Assembly: GCA_016839345.1 (NCBI GenBank)
Contig: JAEOUL010000118.1
Location: 1-53,829, forward strand
DNA length: 53,829 nt
Source: Candidatus Thorarchaeota archaeon
GTDB taxonomy: Archaea; Asgardarchaeota; Thorarchaeia; Thorarchaeales; Thorarchaeaceae
Reading direction: 5' to 3'
This document shows, piece by piece, positions 43,681-53,694 of the stretch. The notes beneath the pieces are model-generated. The model was given only the letters and a program-made list of their open reading frames with translations, was not told the origin of the DNA and did no database searches. A program made the position numbers and the translations under genes. Positions within the stretch are counted from its first letter, which is position 1. The number at the start of each line of letters is the position of its first letter.

Positions 43681-45114
43681 ATGGTTAGGGTTTTAATCAT
43701 TGCTGGAAGCCAAAGCGATTCACCAATTGTCCAGAAGGCAACTTCAGTACTTGACGAGCTTGGTATTTCTTACCATGTCGAATATGCTTCAGCTCATAGA
43801 GAACCGGATAGAGTCAAAACAATTGTACAAGATAGTGATGCTGAGGTCTTCATTGCTATCGCAGGTCTTGCTGCAGCATTACCCGGTGCAGTTGCATCTC
43901 ACACGGAAAAACCAGTGATTGGTGTTCCAGTCAAGGTAGCACTTGAGGGACTTGATGCATTACTCTCTGTCATGCAGATGCCAAAGGGAGTGCCTGTTGC
44001 AACAGTAGGAATCGATAATGGTCAAAACGCAGCATATCTAGCATCTCGGATTCTTGGTGTTTCCAAACAGACAGATTCTGTTCCTAGATCTTATTCAGAA
44101 GCAGGTGTTGATGAGTCGGCAGTATCAGAGGGTCTTGAAGCTCTTGGAAAATATGTGAAAGAATCATTCAAACATAGAGAGGTAACGCATGAGTACGGTC
44201 AGTATGCCAACACTGTAAGAGTTAGCGATGATCTCTGCATTGCCATATCTACTGATGGAGTTGGAAGTAAAATCCTAGTTGCGCAGCTTGCGAACAAGTA
44301 TGACACTATTGGAATAGACTGTGTTGCCATGAATGTGAATGATTTGATATGCGTCGGAGCGACACCCGTTGGATTTGTCGATTACCTCGCACTGGAAAAC
44401 CCACTACCAAAGGAAGTGATTGATCAGATTGGTCAGGGACTCCTTGAAGGATGTAAAGTATCTGATATTCCAATCCTTGGAGGTGAAACAGCAATACTTC
44501 CTGAAATAATAAGGGGCGAGCGAGGACCTGGAATTGATCTAGCTGGGACTGCGGTTGGTATCTCGAAATCTTCAGAGTTGATAGACAGTAGTACAATAAC
44601 ATCAGGTGATATCATAATTGGTGTATCATCAAACGGTCTACATTCTAATGGATTCACACTTGCACGGAAAGTCCTCCTCTCAAAATACAAAATAAATGAC
44701 AAACTTCCATGGGGAACACCTGTTTCAGAGGAGATGCTTCGGCCAACTCGCATCTATGTTCCTCATTTTAGGGCATTACAGAAGAAGGGAATTAAGATCA
44801 AGGGTCTTGCCCATATCACAGGTTCGGGATTTCGAAAAGTATTGCGACTTGGGCCACATAGATTCACTATAAAATCATTCCCAGAAATTCCTCTAATATT
44901 CCAATTAATCAGAGAAATCGGGGACATAGAAATCAAAGAAATGTTCACGACGTTCAACATGGGAATTGGTTTGATAATCATTGTTGCAGAGAAAGATGCA
45001 GATGGCACACTCAAGGTTCTGTCGAATATTGATGATGTCTACAAGCTTGGTGTCGTGGAGAAAACTACAACGGGAATCGTAGAAATTGAACCGTTTGGAG
45101 TGACGATAAAATGA
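43681..45114 (+). CDS. PurE-PurM fusion (AIR carboxylase / AIR synthetase)
   Basis: 477 residues. About 1-128 are PurE ('[15 protein letters not shown]', SAHR at 37-40, '[26 protein letters not shown]', '[17 protein letters not shown]'). About 136-477 are PurM ('YSEAGVD', '[10 protein letters not shown]', '[19 protein letters not shown]', 'GGETAILPE', '[16 protein letters not shown]', 'HITGSGF'). PurM makes AIR (step 5) and PurE carboxylates it (step 6), so consecutive enzymes are joined and may channel AIR. No purK is in the window, so the PurE half may use CO2 directly. The 3' end overlaps purD by 4 bp. Confidence 0.95.
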   Translation: MVRVLIIAGSQSDSPIVQKATSVLDELGISYHVEYASAHREPDRVKTIVQDSDAEVFIAIAGLAAALPGAVASHTEKPVIGVPVKVALEGLDALLSVMQMPKGVPVATVGIDNGQNAAYLASRILGVSKQTDSVPRSYSEAGVDESAVSEGLEALGKYVKESFKHREVTHEYGQYANTVRVSDDLCIAISTDGVGSKILVAQLANKYDTIGIDCVAMNVNDLICVGATPVGFVDYLALENPLPKEVIDQIGQGLLEGCKVSDIPILGGETAILPEIIRGERGPGIDLAGTAVGISKSSELIDSSTITSGDIIIGVSSNGLHSNGFTLARKVLLSKYKINDKLPWGTPVSEEMLRPTRIYVPHFRALQKKGIKIKGLAHITGSGFRKVLRLGPHRFTIKSFPEIPLIFQLIREIGDIEIKEMFTTFNMGIGLIIIVAEKDADGTLKVLSNIDDVYKLGVVEKTTTGIVEIEPFGVTIK

Positions 45115-46364
45115 CGCGAGTCTTATTGGTAGGAAATGGAGCTCGGGAGCATGCAATTGGAGTTGCTTTGAAAAATGCTGATGTTAGTATCCATGCTCAC
45201 ATGGAGAGAAGAAATCCAGGAATAGCTGGTTTAGCAGATGAAATATCAATCGGATCAATGGGTGATTTTCTCAAGCTTTCGGATCTTGTTGGAATAGACT
45301 ATGCAGTGATTGGACCAGAGGCGGCTCTTGAAGCAGGATTCTCAGATTTTCTCTCAAATCAAGGAATTCCATGTGTTGGACCAACCAAGGATGCTGCAAT
45401 GATTGAAACCAGTAAATCCTTTGCTAGAAGAGCCCTTCAAAACAAATATCCTGATGCAAATCCAAACTTCATTATTGCTCGGAGTTTGGACGAATATCGA
45501 AAATTTGAGAAGAAAGTTGGTATTGATAATATCGTTGTAAAACCCGATGGCTTGACTGGCGGAAAGGGTGTCAAAATTTTTGGGGAGCATCTACACTCTC
45601 GTGATGATGTGGAAAAATACGTTTCTAGTGAATTATGGAATAAGGGGATAGTTATTCTTGAGGAGAAACTTGTCGGAACAGAATTCACCGTTCAAGCTTT
45701 TGTTGACGGGCAGCGATTAGTAACAATGCCTCTTGTTCGTGACTACAAACGTGCATTTGATGGAGATAAGGGTCCTAACACAGGTTCAATGGGTTCGTAT
45801 TCAAGAGAAGACCATGGTCTTAATTATGTCACAGATGAAGATTTTGAAAACGCAAAAGCAATCATGCAAGCCACAGTGGAGCAAATCAAAAAACAGGCAG
45901 CTTCGATTTACAAAGGCATACTCTATGGACAATTCATTAAAACCGATAGTGGTATCAAAGTGATAGAATTCAATGCACGGTTTGGAGACCCTGAAGCAAT
46001 GAATGTTCTATCGCTTCTCGACACATCCTTGGATCAAGTGTGTAGAAATGTGATTGACGGAAATCTTGGAGCAGTAGAGTTTGAGAAAAAGGCTACAGTA
46101 TGTGTCTATGTTGTTCCAGAGGGATATCCTGGTCCAGATGTAGTCAAAGACAGTCCTGTTGATGTGAGTGTTGCTTCTTCAGCTGAGATCTATTTTGCTT
46201 CGGTATACGAAAAGAATCAACAGGTGCTAACCACAGGTAGTCGAGCAATAGGCGTGATAGGTAAAGGTGATACAATAGCTCAGGCCAGAGAAATTGCGTA
46301 CGCCAATGCATCACGTATCAAGGGGCGAGTTCGTTATAGATCTGATATTGCTCAAGAAGTGTGA
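45111..46364 (+). CDS. purD: Phosphoribosylamine-glycine ligase
   Basis: 417 residues. ATP-grasp enzyme making GAR (step 2): '[11 protein letters not shown]', '[16 protein letters not shown]', '[16 protein letters not shown]', '[18 protein letters not shown]', '[10 protein letters not shown]', '[17 protein letters not shown]'. Of normal length and complete. guaA follows within about 15 bases. Confidence 0.97.
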   Translation: MTRVLLVGNGAREHAIGVALKNADVSIHAHMERRNPGIAGLADEISIGSMGDFLKLSDLVGIDYAVIGPEAALEAGFSDFLSNQGIPCVGPTKDAAMIETSKSFARRALQNKYPDANPNFIIARSLDEYRKFEKKVGIDNIVVKPDGLTGGKGVKIFGEHLHSRDDVEKYVSSELWNKGIVILEEKLVGTEFTVQAFVDGQRLVTMPLVRDYKRAFDGDKGPNTGSMGSYSREDHGLNYVTDEDFENAKAIMQATVEQIKKQAASIYKGILYGQFIKTDSGIKVIEFNARFGDPEAMNVLSLLDTSLDQVCRNVIDGNLGAVEFEKKATVCVYVVPEGYPGPDVVKDSPVDVSVASSAEIYFASVYEKNQQVLTTGSRAIGVIGKGDTIAQAREIAYANASRIKGRVRYRSDIAQEV

Positions 46365-46378
46365 TAAGAGGAGGATCT

Positions 46379-47935
46379 GTGTTGGAAAGAGTCTTGGTTA
46401 TTGATTATGGAGGACAGTATACTCATCTGATTTCTCGAAGATGTCGAGAACTCGGGGTTTATTCCGAAATTATCCCTCAAGATGTAATTCTATATGAGGA
46501 ATCTCTAGATGAAGTAAAAGGTATAATTCTTTCCGGGGGGCCAAGAACTGTCACAAAAACAGATCTTGGAAAAACATTCTCATCAAATTATGAGGCAATC
46601 AAATCTAGAGGTATCAAGACTCTTGGGATATGCTTTGGTCATCAGCTTCTTGCCGTTCACCATGGTGGAAAACTTGATCCAGGGGGAAATCCCGAGTACG
46701 GTCAGACTGAGATTGAATTGATTAGTAAGAATGTTCTAGTCAAGGGTCTCAAGAAAACTCAGCCAGTTTGGATGAGTCACAGTGATGAAGTTCGTAAATT
46801 ACCAGATGATTTTGTTGTTCTTGCACTGAGTGGTGAAGATAGGATTGCAGCCTTTGCAAATAAGAACAATACTGTATTCGGAGTGCAATTTCATCCAGAG
46901 GTGACACACACACCAAACGGATTAAGCGTTATTAGAGCATTCCTAAGAAACCTCTGTCTATATACAGGATCATGGCGTCCAGAAAATCAAGTTGAAGATA
47001 TTATTGAATATATCAAGAGAACGGTAGGTGATTCCAGGGTTTTATTGGGGACCAGTGGGGGGGTGGATTCAACTGTTGCGGCTTATCTTATAAGACGAGC
47101 AATTGGATCACGACTAAATTGTGTATTCGTTGATAATGGATTGTTGCGCGAAGGTGAACAAGAAGACGTTGTAAATGCCTTCAATGAAATGGGATTCGAA
47201 CATTTCTCTGCACTAGATGCAGGGGATGAATTTATCGAAGCACTCGAAGGTGTTGAAGATCCTGAAGAGAAGAGGAGAATAATAGCTGAAAAGTTCATAG
47301 AGGTCTTTGAGCGAAAAGCAAAAGAATTAGAAGCTGAGTTTGGACACTTCGAGTTTCTAGGACAGGGGACAATATATCCAGACCGAGTAGAAAGTGCTGC
47401 TACTGGCACAGCTACAGCTGTCATAAAGAGTCATCATAATGTTAGATTACCCGATTGGATGAAACTGAAACTAGTTGAACCTTTGAGAAACTTATACAAG
47501 GATGAAGTAAGACAAGTCGGTTTCAAGATTGGGATTCCTAAACACATGATAACAAGACAGCCATTTCCAGGTCCATCTCTGGCAATCAGAATCAGCGGAT
47601 CGGTAACAAGAGAACAGTTGAGAATCCTTCGACATGCTGATACAATTCTTCAAGAAGTACTTGAGAGGGAGCCCTTCTATTCATCAATTTGGCAATCTTT
47701 CTGTGTCTTGTTACCTGTGAGAACAGTAGGTGTGATGGGCGATGAGAGAACATTCGATCAGGCAGTAGTAATCAGAATTGTAGAGAGTAAAGATGCTATG
47801 ACTGCATCTGTAAGCACACCTCGGTGGGACACACTGCTACTCGCAGCATCGAGGATTGCGAATGAGGTGAAAGGAATCAATAGAGTGGTATATGATTTAA
47901 CATCAAAACCTCCAGGCACCATTGAGTGGTATTAG
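46379..47935 (+). CDS. guaA: GMP synthetase, single-chain
   Basis: 518 residues from GTG 46379 (TTG 46382 is equally possible); AGGAGGATC lies just upstream and excludes the GTG at 46361. The N-terminal glutaminase has the Cys in 'GICFGHQLLA' and 'FHPEVTHT'; the ATP pyrophosphatase has the P-loop 'GTSGGVDSTV'; the C-terminus is the dimerisation domain ending 'TSKPPGTIEWY'. Aminates XMP to GMP. Many archaea split this enzyme into two genes; here it is fused. Last gene of the operon. guaB is not in the window. Confidence 0.96.
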   Translation: MLERVLVIDYGGQYTHLISRRCRELGVYSEIIPQDVILYEESLDEVKGIILSGGPRTVTKTDLGKTFSSNYEAIKSRGIKTLGICFGHQLLAVHHGGKLDPGGNPEYGQTEIELISKNVLVKGLKKTQPVWMSHSDEVRKLPDDFVVLALSGEDRIAAFANKNNTVFGVQFHPEVTHTPNGLSVIRAFLRNLCLYTGSWRPENQVEDIIEYIKRTVGDSRVLLGTSGGVDSTVAAYLIRRAIGSRLNCVFVDNGLLREGEQEDVVNAFNEMGFEHFSALDAGDEFIEALEGVEDPEEKRRIIAEKFIEVFERKAKELEAEFGHFEFLGQGTIYPDRVESAATGTATAVIKSHHNVRLPDWMKLKLVEPLRNLYKDEVRQVGFKIGIPKHMITRQPFPGPSLAIRISGSVTREQLRILRHADTILQEVLEREPFYSSIWQSFCVLLPVRTVGVMGDERTFDQAVVIRIVESKDAMTASVSTPRWDTLLLAASRIANEVKGINRVVYDLTSKPPGTIEWY

Positions 47936-47995
47936 TAAAAACTGAAAGGAAGCTCAGAAAGAGTAATGTAAGCGTCTGTATACTAGAGGGACACA

Positions 47996-49141
47996 ATGAG
48001 AGGCAAACTAATCTACCCATACTCCGATGCTTTGTTGGGTTATGATTTCAAGAAAGATCATCCACTTAAACCAGAGAGGCTAAAGCTAACCTACCTCCTT
48101 TCAAAGAAATTGGGTTTGTTAGATAAGGTAAAAGAGGTTGAGCCTACACTTGCCTCAAGACAAGAACTTGAGTTATTTCATACACCAGACTTCATTGATG
48201 CAGTAGAGGATAGTGGAATCAACAATAATCCTCATCCACGATATGGTCTGGGGACTATTGACAATCCGATTTTTCCACAGATACATGACACTGGAGCAAG
48301 ATATGTTGGGGCGACTCTGGACGCAATGAGAGCTATAATTGATGGAGCCTCGAACGCTTTCTGTATCTCAGGAGGTATGCACCATGCGCATCAGAGTAAA
48401 GCGTCTGGGTTTTGCATCTATAATGATGTAGTTATTGCAATCAAACTTCTTCAAAAGCAGAGAGATGCCAAAGTTATGTACTTTGATTTTGACGCGCATC
48501 ATGCAGATGGTGTTCAAAATGCTTTCTATCATACAAAAGATGTGCTAACAATCTCAGTTCATCAGTCAGGACAAACTCAGTTCCCTGGAACTGGTTTTGT
48601 TTATGAAACTGGAACAGCTGAGGGTGTAGGTTATTCGGTCAATATTCCTTTGATACCAGGAGCAGGAACACCTGAATTAATTAGAGTCTATGACGAGATT
48701 GTCGGTCCATTATTTGAATCATTCAAGCCAGATCTCCTAATAACTCAACTCGGAGTCGATGGACACTATTTGGATCCACTCGCACATCTTACCTACACTT
48801 CACATGGATTCGAAACGGTGGTTCGAAAAATACATGACATGTCGTCAAAAATTTGTGATATCGGGTGGTTGGCAGTAGGTGGTGGTGGTTATCACCCTGT
48901 TAATGTAGCAAGACTTTGGTCGTTGTTTCTATCAATAATGCTAGATGAAAAGATTCCTAAGAAAATGCCTGAAGAATTTCAGGAAATCTGTTCAGAGTTA
49001 GGTTATGAGGGCCATCCTGAAACTATGCATGACGATGAAGAAATCGTTCAGATGTATTTCCCGAGAGAAATGGTTGCTCTGGATCTTGATCGAGCTATTC
49101 GCAGATTGAAAGAGCTCATATTCCCCTATCATGGTATTTAG
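47996..49141 (+). CDS. Histone deacetylase superfamily (class II / AcuC-like) zinc amidohydrolase
   Basis: 381 residues. Zinc ligands D166 and H168 (DFDAHH) and D255 (GVDGHYLDPLAHL); catalytic His pair H129-H130 (GGMHHAH); the catalytic Tyr is in 'GGGGY'. The family removes acetyl from lysine or from polyamines and acetoin-pathway enzymes. Cytosolic. Start ATG 47996; it is separated from guaA by 60 bases and may be read from its own promoter. With the sirtuin at 19388-20119 it gives the organism two mechanistically different lysine deacylases. Confidence 0.93.
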   Translation: MRGKLIYPYSDALLGYDFKKDHPLKPERLKLTYLLSKKLGLLDKVKEVEPTLASRQELELFHTPDFIDAVEDSGINNNPHPRYGLGTIDNPIFPQIHDTGARYVGATLDAMRAIIDGASNAFCISGGMHHAHQSKASGFCIYNDVVIAIKLLQKQRDAKVMYFDFDAHHADGVQNAFYHTKDVLTISVHQSGQTQFPGTGFVYETGTAEGVGYSVNIPLIPGAGTPELIRVYDEIVGPLFESFKPDLLITQLGVDGHYLDPLAHLTYTSHGFETVVRKIHDMSSKICDIGWLAVGGGGYHPVNVARLWSLFLSIMLDEKIPKKMPEEFQEICSELGYEGHPETMHDDEEIVQMYFPREMVALDLDRAIRRLKELIFPYHGI

Positions 49142-49147
49142 ATACTC

Positions 49148-49777
49148 TCAAGAATCAAATGCAGATAGTTGCGTGTCAATCCACTTCCGAATCATCTTCA
49201 CGACCAAATCAGATGCTGTGGCCATTATCACAGAGTCTGCGTCTTCGCTAAGGAGAGAAGATGGATCAATTCCTGATTTCGCAACTCTAAGAAGAGAAGG
49301 ATAGCAGAGAAAACCCAGACCCTCGACTACATCGAGTGAATTATTCCCTGAGATTTTCAATCTAGTTCCAAGAACTTCTGGGGGAGAAATTTTTGGATCA
49401 CTGTTGAAAATTGCTAGCAATGTATCATTGTCTGAAATAATGATGACATCAGGCTCAATGCATTCATCGAAAACTGATGACTTGCCTTTGTCAAAAACGA
49501 CCGAATACTCATCACCAGAATCAATGGCTTTCATACATATTGTAAGATTTCTGTAAGAATCAGCTACAGTGCTTATGTGTTGCTCAAAATCCTCTTCAGA
49601 CATCTTATGCAATTCTTGGGCTTTATCGATACTTACATTCAGAGCCGCTCTGCATCCATCAACAACTGGACCCAAATATTCCATTAACATGAAACTATCA
49701 TTGTTGATGTTATTGCATATTTCAAGAAGACTTCTCTCGAGACTTTTGGGTGTGTCATCATCACTCAAAGCAACCAA
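49148..49777 (-). CDS. Hypothetical protein, possibly SCP2-like
   Basis: 209 residues from TTG 49777 (weak upstream site; the exact start is uncertain). The N-terminal half is helical. The C-terminal half, 'EPDVIIISDNDTLLAIFNSDP...VLGTRLKISGNNSLDVVEGLG', has the strand-helix rhythm of the SCP2 sterol-carrier fold, which binds hydrophobic ligands. That assignment is from pattern only. It converges with the deacetylase gene (gap of six bases) and is divergent from the amidohydrolase-like gene. Confidence 0.62.
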   Translation of the reverse strand: MVALSDDDTPKSLERSLLEICNNINNDSFMLMEYLGPVVDGCRAALNVSIDKAQELHKMSEEDFEQHISTVADSYRNLTICMKAIDSGDEYSVVFDKGKSSVFDECIEPDVIIISDNDTLLAIFNSDPKISPPEVLGTRLKISGNNSLDVVEGLGFLCYPSLLRVAKSGIDPSSLLSEDADSVIMATASDLVVKMIRKWIDTQLSAFDS

Positions 49778-49882
49778 CTCAATTCCATTGTCTGGATTTA
49801 CTATTTAGAGCTGCTGATGTTGACCTGTATTCGTAACAAATCAATAGAAAAGCGAATCAGTGAACTCTGAGTACGGTGTCCG

Positions 49883-50638
49883 ATGACAACCGACATACAC
49901 ACGCATCTGGGAATGGGTCGTACTGAAGTTTCAGAAGTTAATTTCAACAACCTCGAAGAACATGCGGATATACTGATATCTCGAATGGACACCTTTGGAA
50001 TAGATAGAGCTGTTCTCACACCACATGAACCAAACATAAGTACCGAAATCTATCTGAAGGCTGCGGACATATATCCAGAGCGATTATTCTCAGCGTGTTC
50101 AATTATTTCAAGACCCTTCGATGTTGCCAAGCAGAAACTCATTGATTATATCGATAGAGGTTGTAGGGCACTTATTCTTGATGAGAACACTTACCATCCT
50201 AGTGATCCTACTGTAGAAGCACTTGTGTATGAAGCTGTTAGGAAAGATTTGCCAATCTATCTTCACAACGATATCATGACAAGCGAAACAATAACTTTCC
50301 TCGACAAAATATCGATTGTAAACGAAAACGGGAAATTCGTTGTTCTGAGCATGGGGGGTCTATTTGGTTTTCCTCAAATCATTCCGTTGATGTCAAGATC
50401 GAATATATGGCTTGAGCTCTCTGTAACCTTTGTAAAATTGGTTGAATCACCACTTCGTGTATTTCTTGATGCCGTAGTTCAGGATTTTGGAGTTAGAAAA
50501 TTAGTGTTTGGCTCAGGATATCATAGTGAATACCCCGATATCATGGCAGCTTTGAATATGATTGATTTGAATGTTGAAACATCGAGACTTATCATGAAAG
50601 AGAATGCCTGGGTAATTCTTGGAGTCAATTTTTCATAG
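49883..50638 (+). CDS. Amidohydrolase-2-like TIM-barrel protein with missing metal ligands
   Basis: 251 residues. The N-terminal 'DIHTHLG' (H-x-H) and 'PIYLHND' are as in the ACMSD/amidohydrolase-2 family. The later family ligands are lost: the usual 'AHxGG' is 'LSMGGLFG', and the usual 'FGSDxP' is 'FGSGYHSEYP', so the His and the catalytic Asp are absent. It probably has no or altered hydrolase activity. Start ATG 49883. Convergent with the glutaredoxin-like gene. Confidence 0.8.
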   Translation: MTTDIHTHLGMGRTEVSEVNFNNLEEHADILISRMDTFGIDRAVLTPHEPNISTEIYLKAADIYPERLFSACSIISRPFDVAKQKLIDYIDRGCRALILDENTYHPSDPTVEALVYEAVRKDLPIYLHNDIMTSETITFLDKISIVNENGKFVVLSMGGLFGFPQIIPLMSRSNIWLELSVTFVKLVESPLRVFLDAVVQDFGVRKLVFGSGYHSEYPDIMAALNMIDLNVETSRLIMKENAWVILGVNFS

Positions 50639-50645
50639 AATAGAT

Positions 50646-50972
50646 CTAACCTTCAAGCATTATTTGATGAATCAGTAATTCAATGTCCTCAACACGAGGT
50701 AAACCGATAATCCTTGAGTTTCCTACTAAAATCATTGGAAGAGCAATCGCATTCAAAGCTTCAATAATTTCTGGGCATTCGTCGACAGAGGTTTCTATTA
50801 CTTCAATTTGTAGATCAAACAAAGCAAACTTCTCTGCGGCGTCATAGGCAGCATCCAATGCTTCATCACAGAAATTACACGATGAACTTGTAAACACTTT
50901 CACTTTCAGAGGCTCTGGCTCATATGTGGGGCTATGTTGTGTGTTCATGATCTCAAGCTGATGTTTCTGCAT
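50646..50972 (-). CDS. Glutaredoxin/thioredoxin-like protein
   Basis: 108 residues. Thioredoxin fold with the redox pair CNFC (residues 32-35), a cis-Pro at 'ALPMILVGN' and a C-terminal helix 'VEDIELLIHQIM'. A ~20-residue N-terminal extension precedes the first strand 'LKVKVFTSSSC'. Acts in cytosolic thiol-disulfide exchange. A GGAG site about eleven bases ahead of ATG 50972 supports the start, with ATG 50948 as alternative. No partner reductase is adjacent. Confidence 0.85.
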   Translation of the reverse strand: MQKHQLEIMNTQHSPTYEPEPLKVKVFTSSSCNFCDEALDAAYDAAEKFALFDLQIEVIETSVDECPEIIEALNAIALPMILVGNSRIIGLPRVEDIELLIHQIMLEG

Positions 50973-51008
50973 TATAGTTTCATTCTCCTTCCACTTTTTG
51001 ATTATAGA

Positions 51009-51242
51009 TTACTCTGCAAAAGCTGGTGGTTTAAGTCTCACATGTTCAGTTACTGAATCGACTGATCGAAGAGGGATAGCTTCCCAAGAGTTGATCTTCT
51101 TAGATTCATTTCCTTTCTCAACAATCACCAAAGGTCCATTGGTTTCATCATACCAGATTTGTTTGACTTTTCCAACTGGAAATCCTCTGAAATCAGTAAC
51201 TACTTTTCCTTTTAGAAGCCATTTCATCTCGTCGTTTTCCAT
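51009..51242 (-). CDS. PRC-barrel-like small protein
   Basis: 77 residues from ATG 51242; the frame extends 12 bases to a TTG. 'MKWLLKGKVVTDFRGFPVGKVKQIWYDETNGPLVIVEKG' has the beta-barrel pattern of PRC-barrel domains, which bind RNA-processing or photosynthetic partners in other families. It is located 37 bases before the glutaredoxin-like gene on the same strand, so the two may be cotranscribed. Confidence 0.65.
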   Translation of the reverse strand: MENDEMKWLLKGKVVTDFRGFPVGKVKQIWYDETNGPLVIVEKGNESKKINSWEAIPLRSVDSVTEHVRLKPPAFAE

Positions 51243-51350
51243 TGTCCTCAACAAGAATAGATTTCCAAAGTCATTGAAGAGCGTGTGTACTACGTGGACT
51301 ATTCTAGCGTAACACTGACTTGGGTAGGAAAACTAACCCGCAGACTTCTG

Positions 51351-51956
51351 TCAGTTCCCTTGATTATACCCTTCTTCCTCTCCGTCTTCATATCCCCACT
51401 CGACAATTGTATCAGTGTCAGTGGGTAGAAAATGGCCAGGCGTCATGTATCCAGCAATTCCCATTATCAAGCCTAGAACATTCATTGACGCACCAACTGT
51501 AATCCACAATCTGGAGTCACTGATTTGGTTCAGACCAAGATCAATCATACCTGCTCCATTGATCTGATCTACTGTGACTGTGTATTCACCATATGGTATA
51601 TTCACTATTATACTGCTTTCATAAATCAGCTCATCAGGTGGTCCTACCAAATTATCTTGATTCAACGTCATATTGAATACATAAGTAGTGTGCGTTGTGT
51701 TTTCTTCAAATACAAATCCGATGTCAATTGTTGTGGAATTTCCAGGTCTAAATGATACTGCAATTTCAAGCTGAGGATAGTATCCATCTTGTTCCCATAT
51801 GTCAAATGTTCGTCGGTCATTTTCAATGACTGCGAAGTTAATGTAGTGATAGGGGGACATTAAAACAATGGCTCCTCCAATTAGAATGATTGCCGCTCCA
51901 CCAAAATAGAGAAACGCTTTCCGAGAAAACAAGACACTAGCCATCGCTTTCACCAT
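51351..51956 (-). CDS. Two-TM membrane protein with an extracytoplasmic domain
   Basis: 201 residues from ATG 51956; ATG 51944 is possible. A TATA box at about 51976-51987 puts the transcript start almost at the ATG, so the message may be leaderless. One membrane helix near the N-terminus (about 13-33) and one near 150-172 bracket a ~110-residue beta-rich domain with several N-x-S/T sequons (NST, NTT, NMT) expected outside the cell. The C-terminal tail is acidic (TIVEWGYEDGEEEGY). The family is not recognised. Divergent from the DNA ligase gene. Confidence 0.75.
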   Translation of the reverse strand: MVKAMASVLFSRKAFLYFGGAAIILIGGAIVLMSPYHYINFAVIENDRRTFDIWEQDGYYPQLEIAVSFRPGNSTTIDIGFVFEENTTHTTYVFNMTLNQDNLVGPPDELIYESSIIVNIPYGEYTVTVDQINGAGMIDLGLNQISDSRLWITVGASMNVLGLIMGIAGYMTPGHFLPTDTDTIVEWGYEDGEEEGYNQGN

Positions 51957-52020
51957 GTTATTCACGTTGATAACTAGATATAGATGTATGGAACACTGTA
52001 ATCTGAATTGAGGTTTTAAA

Positions 52021-53691
52021 ATGACTGACTTCGCAAGACTTGCTGAAGTTCTAGATAGCATCGCTGACACAAAAAAGCGTTCACAAAAGATGGAGTTAGC
52101 AGGAGATTTTCTCAGCAGTGTGGATGAGAATCAGATTGATCAAGCAGCTTTGTTCTTGAGTGGGAAAATCTTTGCTGAAAGTGATGACCGCGTTTTGAAC
52201 ATTTCATGGAGAGGACTTCTTAGTGCACTCAAGACAGTTATGGCTTTGAAAGATGATAGTATCTCTCGAGTATATGAAGGAGATGTTGGAGAAGCTATTG
52301 CAAAGTTAATGGATGAAGTGGGATATTCAAGACAATCCACTCTCGTTTCAGAGCCACTTACCATCATGTCAGTTGGAGACACAGCATCAAGAATAGCAGA
52401 CACTAAAGGAAGGGGCTCTCTTAAAGAGAAACAGTCACTGCTCGCAAGTCTATTTGTAGAAGCGACTCCACGAGAAGCTAAGTATCTTGCAGCTTTATTC
52501 TTAGGTGATATGCGTACTGGACTCTCAGAGGGTCTTCTTGCAGAGAGTATTGCGGTTGCTTTTGAGATAGACCCTGCATTGGTGAGGAGAGCTTGGAGTT
52601 TTAGTGGAAATTTGGGCTATGTTGCAAAGCTAGCTATGGAAGGAGGTACTAAGGCTCTAAAGAATGTTCGAATTGAAGTCATGCGAGCAGTTAAACCAAT
52701 GCTTACTAGTCCTGCAGAAGGACTTGAATCAGCTTTCGAAATTGATCGAGAATTTTCCTTCGAGATGAAATTGGATGGAGCAAGAGTACAGATACACAAA
52801 GATGGTAATAGTATCAGGATATTCTCTAGAAGGTTGTCTGATGTGACAGAGAGTCTTCCAGACATTGTCCAAATTGTCAAGGAAAATGTTCAGGCTGAAA
52901 AGGTAATCTTAGATGGTGAGGTTCTTGCAGTTGACACTTCTGGAAAACCGTATCCATTTCAAATTGTCATGAAGCGCTTTGGTAGAACACGAGATGTAGA
53001 GGCGGCATTTGAAGACACAAAGTTACAACTTGTTCTCTTTGACATACTTCTTTTTGATGAACACCATCTAGTAGATGAAGAATATTCTTACAGAAGGAAA
53101 AAACTAGAGGAAACTGCTGCATCGCATTTGCTGATTGAGAGAATTGTCACAAACAATATCGAGCAGGTCAAAGAGTTCTTTGAGAGAAGTCAGGAGCTAG
53201 GACACGAAGGAATAGTGGCCAAAACATTAGATTCACCATATTCTCCAGGTGTAAGAGGAAAACATTGGCTAAAAATCAAACACACACTTGATACCATGGA
53301 TCTTGTCATTATAGCAGCTGAATGGGGGCATGGTAGAAGAAGTAAATGGTTGTCAGACTACCATCTTGCAGTATTGGATAATGAAACCGGAGAATTTGTG
53401 ATGGTTGGCAAGACATACAAAGGTCTGACTGACCAAGAATTTCTTAAAATGACTGAAGAACTCCAGAAATTGGAAATCTCATCTAGTAGGCATGTAGTTC
53501 ATGTTAAACCTGAAATCGTTGTAGAAGTGATTGCCGCTGAAATTCAGGAAAGCTCAACATATGATTCGGGTTTTGCATTACGGTTTGCTCGAATAAATAA
53601 AATCAGAGAAGACAAAGGACCTAAAGACACAATGACTCTAGAAGAACTTAGAATGGTCTACGATAAACAATTTCGATTCAAAGCTCGTTGA
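52021..53691 (+). CDS. lig: ATP-dependent DNA ligase
   Basis: 556 residues, the usual length for an archaeal replicative ligase. Motif I with the AMP-accepting Lys is K250 in 'FEMKLDGARVQIHK'. Also visible are 'IFSRRLSDVTESLP' (III), 'ILDGEVLAV' (IIIa), 'EGIVAKTLDSPY' (IV) and 'WLKIKHTLDTMDLVIIAAEWGHGRR' (V), followed by an OB domain. The N-terminal ~200 residues are the helical DNA-binding domain. Seals nicks in replication and repair. Single gene, divergent from the two-TM protein. Confidence 0.97.
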   Translation: MTDFARLAEVLDSIADTKKRSQKMELAGDFLSSVDENQIDQAALFLSGKIFAESDDRVLNISWRGLLSALKTVMALKDDSISRVYEGDVGEAIAKLMDEVGYSRQSTLVSEPLTIMSVGDTASRIADTKGRGSLKEKQSLLASLFVEATPREAKYLAALFLGDMRTGLSEGLLAESIAVAFEIDPALVRRAWSFSGNLGYVAKLAMEGGTKALKNVRIEVMRAVKPMLTSPAEGLESAFEIDREFSFEMKLDGARVQIHKDGNSIRIFSRRLSDVTESLPDIVQIVKENVQAEKVILDGEVLAVDTSGKPYPFQIVMKRFGRTRDVEAAFEDTKLQLVLFDILLFDEHHLVDEEYSYRRKKLEETAASHLLIERIVTNNIEQVKEFFERSQELGHEGIVAKTLDSPYSPGVRGKHWLKIKHTLDTMDLVIIAAEWGHGRRSKWLSDYHLAVLDNETGEFVMVGKTYKGLTDQEFLKMTEELQKLEISSSRHVVHVKPEIVVEVIAAEIQESSTYDSGFALRFARINKIREDKGPKDTMTLEELRMVYDKQFRFKAR

Positions 53692-53694
53692 GTA

